The notes beneath the pieces are model-generated. The model was not told the DNA's origin and searched no databases. It was given only the letters and a program-made list of their open reading frames with translations. The translations under genes and the position numbers were made by a program. From Candidatus Stahliibacteriota bacterium (GTDB lineage: Bacteria; Hydrothermota; UBA3073), in contig DAOUSS010000058.1 of NCBI GenBank assembly GCA_030627085.1, positions 1 through 7,965 of the forward strand: a stretch of 7,965 nucleotides of DNA, read 5' to 3'. Positions 6,361 to 7,965 of this stretch are shown one piece after another; position 1 is the stretch's first letter, and each line of letters opens with the position of its first letter.

Positions 6361-7786
6361 TATATTGAGGTATTATATTCTCCACAAAGTACTCAAGTCT
6401 TCTTATGCACTCATCCTTACCGAGTATCTCCATCAGTTCAAAGAGTCCAGGCCCGACGGTTTTCCCCGTAAGTGCAAATCTTATAGGATGTATTATAAGG
6501 GCTGGCTTTATACTCATACATTCTGCAATATTCCTCACACAACCCTCAACCGTCTCGCTATCAAACTTCTTTAGATTTTTAAATGACTTCATTACTTCTC
6601 CTATTCTCTCTTCTTTTATCTCTGCCTTGCCCTTTCTTACATATTTAGCAAATCCATCAATATCGTATTGCTCTGGTAGTATAAAAAAATATGAACCAAG
6701 TTCCCAAAACTGGGAAAGAAGGAATAATCTTTCCTTTAGAAGACCTATCACACGAAGAATATACTCCTGTCCCTTTTCCTTTGTCACAGGTTTATTCTCT
6801 ATAAATGGCAAAAGTCTTTGGAGAAGTTCTCTATCACTCGTTGCCTTGATATATTCCCCGTTCATCCATTCAAGTTTCTTTATATCAAATACAGCCCCTC
6901 TCTTTCCTACCCTCTCAAGTGAAAAAAGTTCTATCATCTCATCGAAAGAGATTATCTCCCTATCACCCCCAGGAGACCATCCTAAAAGTGCAAGAAAGTT
7001 TACAAACGCCTCTGGTAGAAATCCTCTATCTCTGTATTCAAGCACAGACACTGCACTGTGTCTCTTGGAGAGTTTTGCTCTATCAGGACCAAGTATCAAA
7101 GGAAGATGGACAAATTCGGGCGGTGTCCATCCAAACGCCTCATACAAAAGAATCTGTTTGTGCGTATTTGATATATGGTCTTCCCCCCTTATTACATGTG
7201 TAATTTTCATTAAATGGTCATCAGCCACACAAGCAAAGTTGTAGGTCGCCATACCATCTGACTTCACGATAACGAAGTCTTCTATATCTTCTTTACTTCT
7301 TTCTATTCTTCCGTGGAGTAAGTCCTCAAAAGAACTTGATTTTTCAACTTTGAACCTGAGTGCTTTCGCTCTCTCTCTTTCAAATTGCTCTTTCTCTTTT
7401 TGGGTGAGAAAGAGACATCTTCTATCGTATTTCCATGCCCTTTTTTTCTCTATGACCCTTCTTCTCCTTTCTTCTATCTCCTCTTTTGTGCAATAACAGG
7501 GATAGACCAGTCCCGCTTGAAGGAGTTTATCTGCATGTTCCCTGTATATCTCACGTCTTTCCGACTGAAAATAAGGACCTTCATCCCAGTAAAGTCCCAT
7601 CCATTTGAGAGATTCAACAATGACATCCACCATTTCATCACTTGAACGTTCTATATCCGTATCCTCTATTCGCAGCACAAACTTTCCTTTTTTGTTTCTT
7701 GCAAAGAGAAAGTTATAGAGGGCAGTCCTTGCGGTCCCTACATGCAGGAAACCGGTTGGTGATGGTGCAATTCTAACCCTGATCAT
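6317..7786 (-). CDS. gltX: Glutamyl-tRNA synthetase
   Basis: This class Ib synthetase charges tRNA-Glu with glutamate in the cytoplasm. It has 489 residues, at the upper end of the normal range. The N-terminal APSPTGFLHVGTARTALYN (8-26) holds the HIGH equivalent HVGT, followed by LRIEDTD (38-44). A zinc-type pattern CYC (97-99) with YDRRC (120-124) sits in the acceptor-binding insert. VIRGEDHISNTHKQ (198-211) and KLSKRH (238-243, the KMSKS equivalent) complete the active site, and an all-helical anticodon-binding part follows. The family's normal end is near RLEYFVENI (~471). The tail from residue 476 to 489 is encoded inside the repeat at 6210-6360. The ATG at 7786 gives the standard MIRVRIAPSPTG start, and the upstream frame stops at 7795-7793. 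Only a weak Shine-Dalgarno (GAGA) is seen. Whether the enzyme also charges tRNA-Gln cannot be judged here. Confidence 0.97.
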   Translation of the reverse strand: MIRVRIAPSPTGFLHVGTARTALYNFLFARNKKGKFVLRIEDTDIERSSDEMVDVIVESLKWMGLYWDEGPYFQSERREIYREHADKLLQAGLVYPCYCTKEEIEERRRRVIEKKRAWKYDRRCLFLTQKEKEQFERERAKALRFKVEKSSSFEDLLHGRIERSKEDIEDFVIVKSDGMATYNFACVADDHLMKITHVIRGEDHISNTHKQILLYEAFGWTPPEFVHLPLILGPDRAKLSKRHSAVSVLEYRDRGFLPEAFVNFLALLGWSPGGDREIISFDEMIELFSLERVGKRGAVFDIKKLEWMNGEYIKATSDRELLQRLLPFIENKPVTKEKGQEYILRVIGLLKERLFLLSQFWELGSYFFILPEQYDIDGFAKYVRKGKAEIKEERIGEVMKSFKNLKKFDSETVEGCVRNIAECMSIKPALIIHPIRFALTGKTVGPGLFELMEILGKDECIRRLEYFVENIIPQYRTQINANMLKLLSY

Positions 7787-7821
7787 ATTTTCTCATTTGA
7801 GGTTATCAATACCGAATAATA

Positions 7822-7831
7822 ATCTGCGTCC
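7822..7831 (-). repeat. Solo copy of the 10-bp end of the 6210-6360 element
   Basis: ATCTGCGTCC is identical to 6351-6360 and is the reverse complement of 6210-6219. It stands alone 36 bases upstream of the gltX start, with no matching partner in view. It may be a remnant or one end of a related element. Confidence 0.45.
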
Positions 7832-7852
7832 AGGTTGTCCGTATCGTTATTT

Positions 7853-7875
7853 GCACGGTTAAAACCGTGCCCTAC
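7853..7875 (-). repeat. Single REP-like GTAG hairpin, inverted relative of 4369-4391
   Basis: GCACGGTT (7853-7860) pairs perfectly with AACCGTGC (7863-7870) around AA. On the minus strand GTAG (7875-7872) and one G precede it, the same geometry as at 4369-4391. Against that copy the stem shows a G:C to C:G swap and a C:G to T:A swap, both compensated. It lies 66 bases upstream of gltX. Confidence 0.7.
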
Positions 7876-7889
7876 AGTCCATTTTTCAC

Positions 7890-7916
7890 CACAAAGGGCA
7901 CAAAGAATACAAAGAG
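7890..7916. repeat. Three tandem copies of a 9-nt unit
   Basis: CACAAAGGG, CACAAAGAA and TACAAAGAG follow one another without gaps at 7890-7916. No reading frame or promoter is associated with them. Similar CACAAAG-rich runs are recalled from spacers of environmental bacterial genomes, but that was not checked here. Confidence 0.6.
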
Positions 7917-7945
7917 ATTTTAGATTGTAGTATTGTCGCGACTGG

Positions 7946-7965
7946 CCTGACTGACGGCAGTCAGG
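7946..7965. repeat. 20-nt hairpin at the window edge, inverted relative of 2030-2049
   Basis: CCTGACTG (7946-7953) pairs perfectly with CAGTCAGG (7958-7965) around ACGG. Read on the other strand the loop becomes CCGT, as at 2038-2041. The two 20-mers then differ at just two positions that form one compensated pair (C:G against A:T). The element may continue past the window. GTCGCGAC (7935-7942) just before it is a separate 8-bp palindrome. Confidence 0.65.

Noticed and set aside
6405..7244. A 279-codon open frame on the plus strand opposite gltX.
   Set aside because: It is antisense to a clear glutamyl-tRNA synthetase gene, is serine/proline/isoleucine rich in the manner of a shadow frame, and shows no recognisable domain.

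Overview
The window looks like chromosomal DNA of an AT-rich, uncultured-type bacterium. It holds five protein genes in two facing groups, with repeat-packed spacers between them. The first gene combines an M6-type peptidase remnant, an FG-GAP/PQQ-like beta-propeller and a C-terminal sorting-like domain. That combination, with the spacer repeats, suggests a candidate phylum of the WOR-3/Stahlbacteria or wider FCB type. This placement is inference from gene style only; there is no rRNA or other marker to settle it.

Layout. Bases 1-1900 (+): the 3' part of a large secreted protein whose 5' end lies outside the window. 1901-2114: a spacer with a hairpin and an octamer-armed palindromic element. 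2115-4172 (+): recG. 4173-4460: a convergent spacer filled with nested palindromes. On the minus strand, in transcription order: gltX (7786-6317), tyrS (6183-5011) and pgpA (4919-4461). The gltX-tyrS gap is a 151-bp concentric inverted repeat that also encodes the end of GltX. 7787-7965 upstream of gltX holds four more repeat types. No gene-free stretch exceeds 300 bases.

Function. recG (fork remodelling), gltX and tyrS (tRNA charging) and pgpA (phosphatidylglycerol synthesis) are ordinary housekeeping genes. Their order gives no sign of a dedicated pathway. No RNA gene, CRISPR array, transposase or prophage gene was seen.

The most interesting content is extragenic. Four 18-nt perfect hairpins (8-bp stem, 2-nt centre) each have GTAG exactly one base 5' of the stem on one strand. 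A fifth appears to be split by a 133-bp element with perfect 17-bp terminal inverted repeats, which itself carries two of the four in head-to-head order. This matches the architecture known for REP/REPIN elements mobilised by RAYT (TnpA_REP) HUH transposases. Two copies differ only by compensatory base-pair changes. A second hairpin family (20 nt) and an 8-nt-period arm repeat also recur in different spacers.
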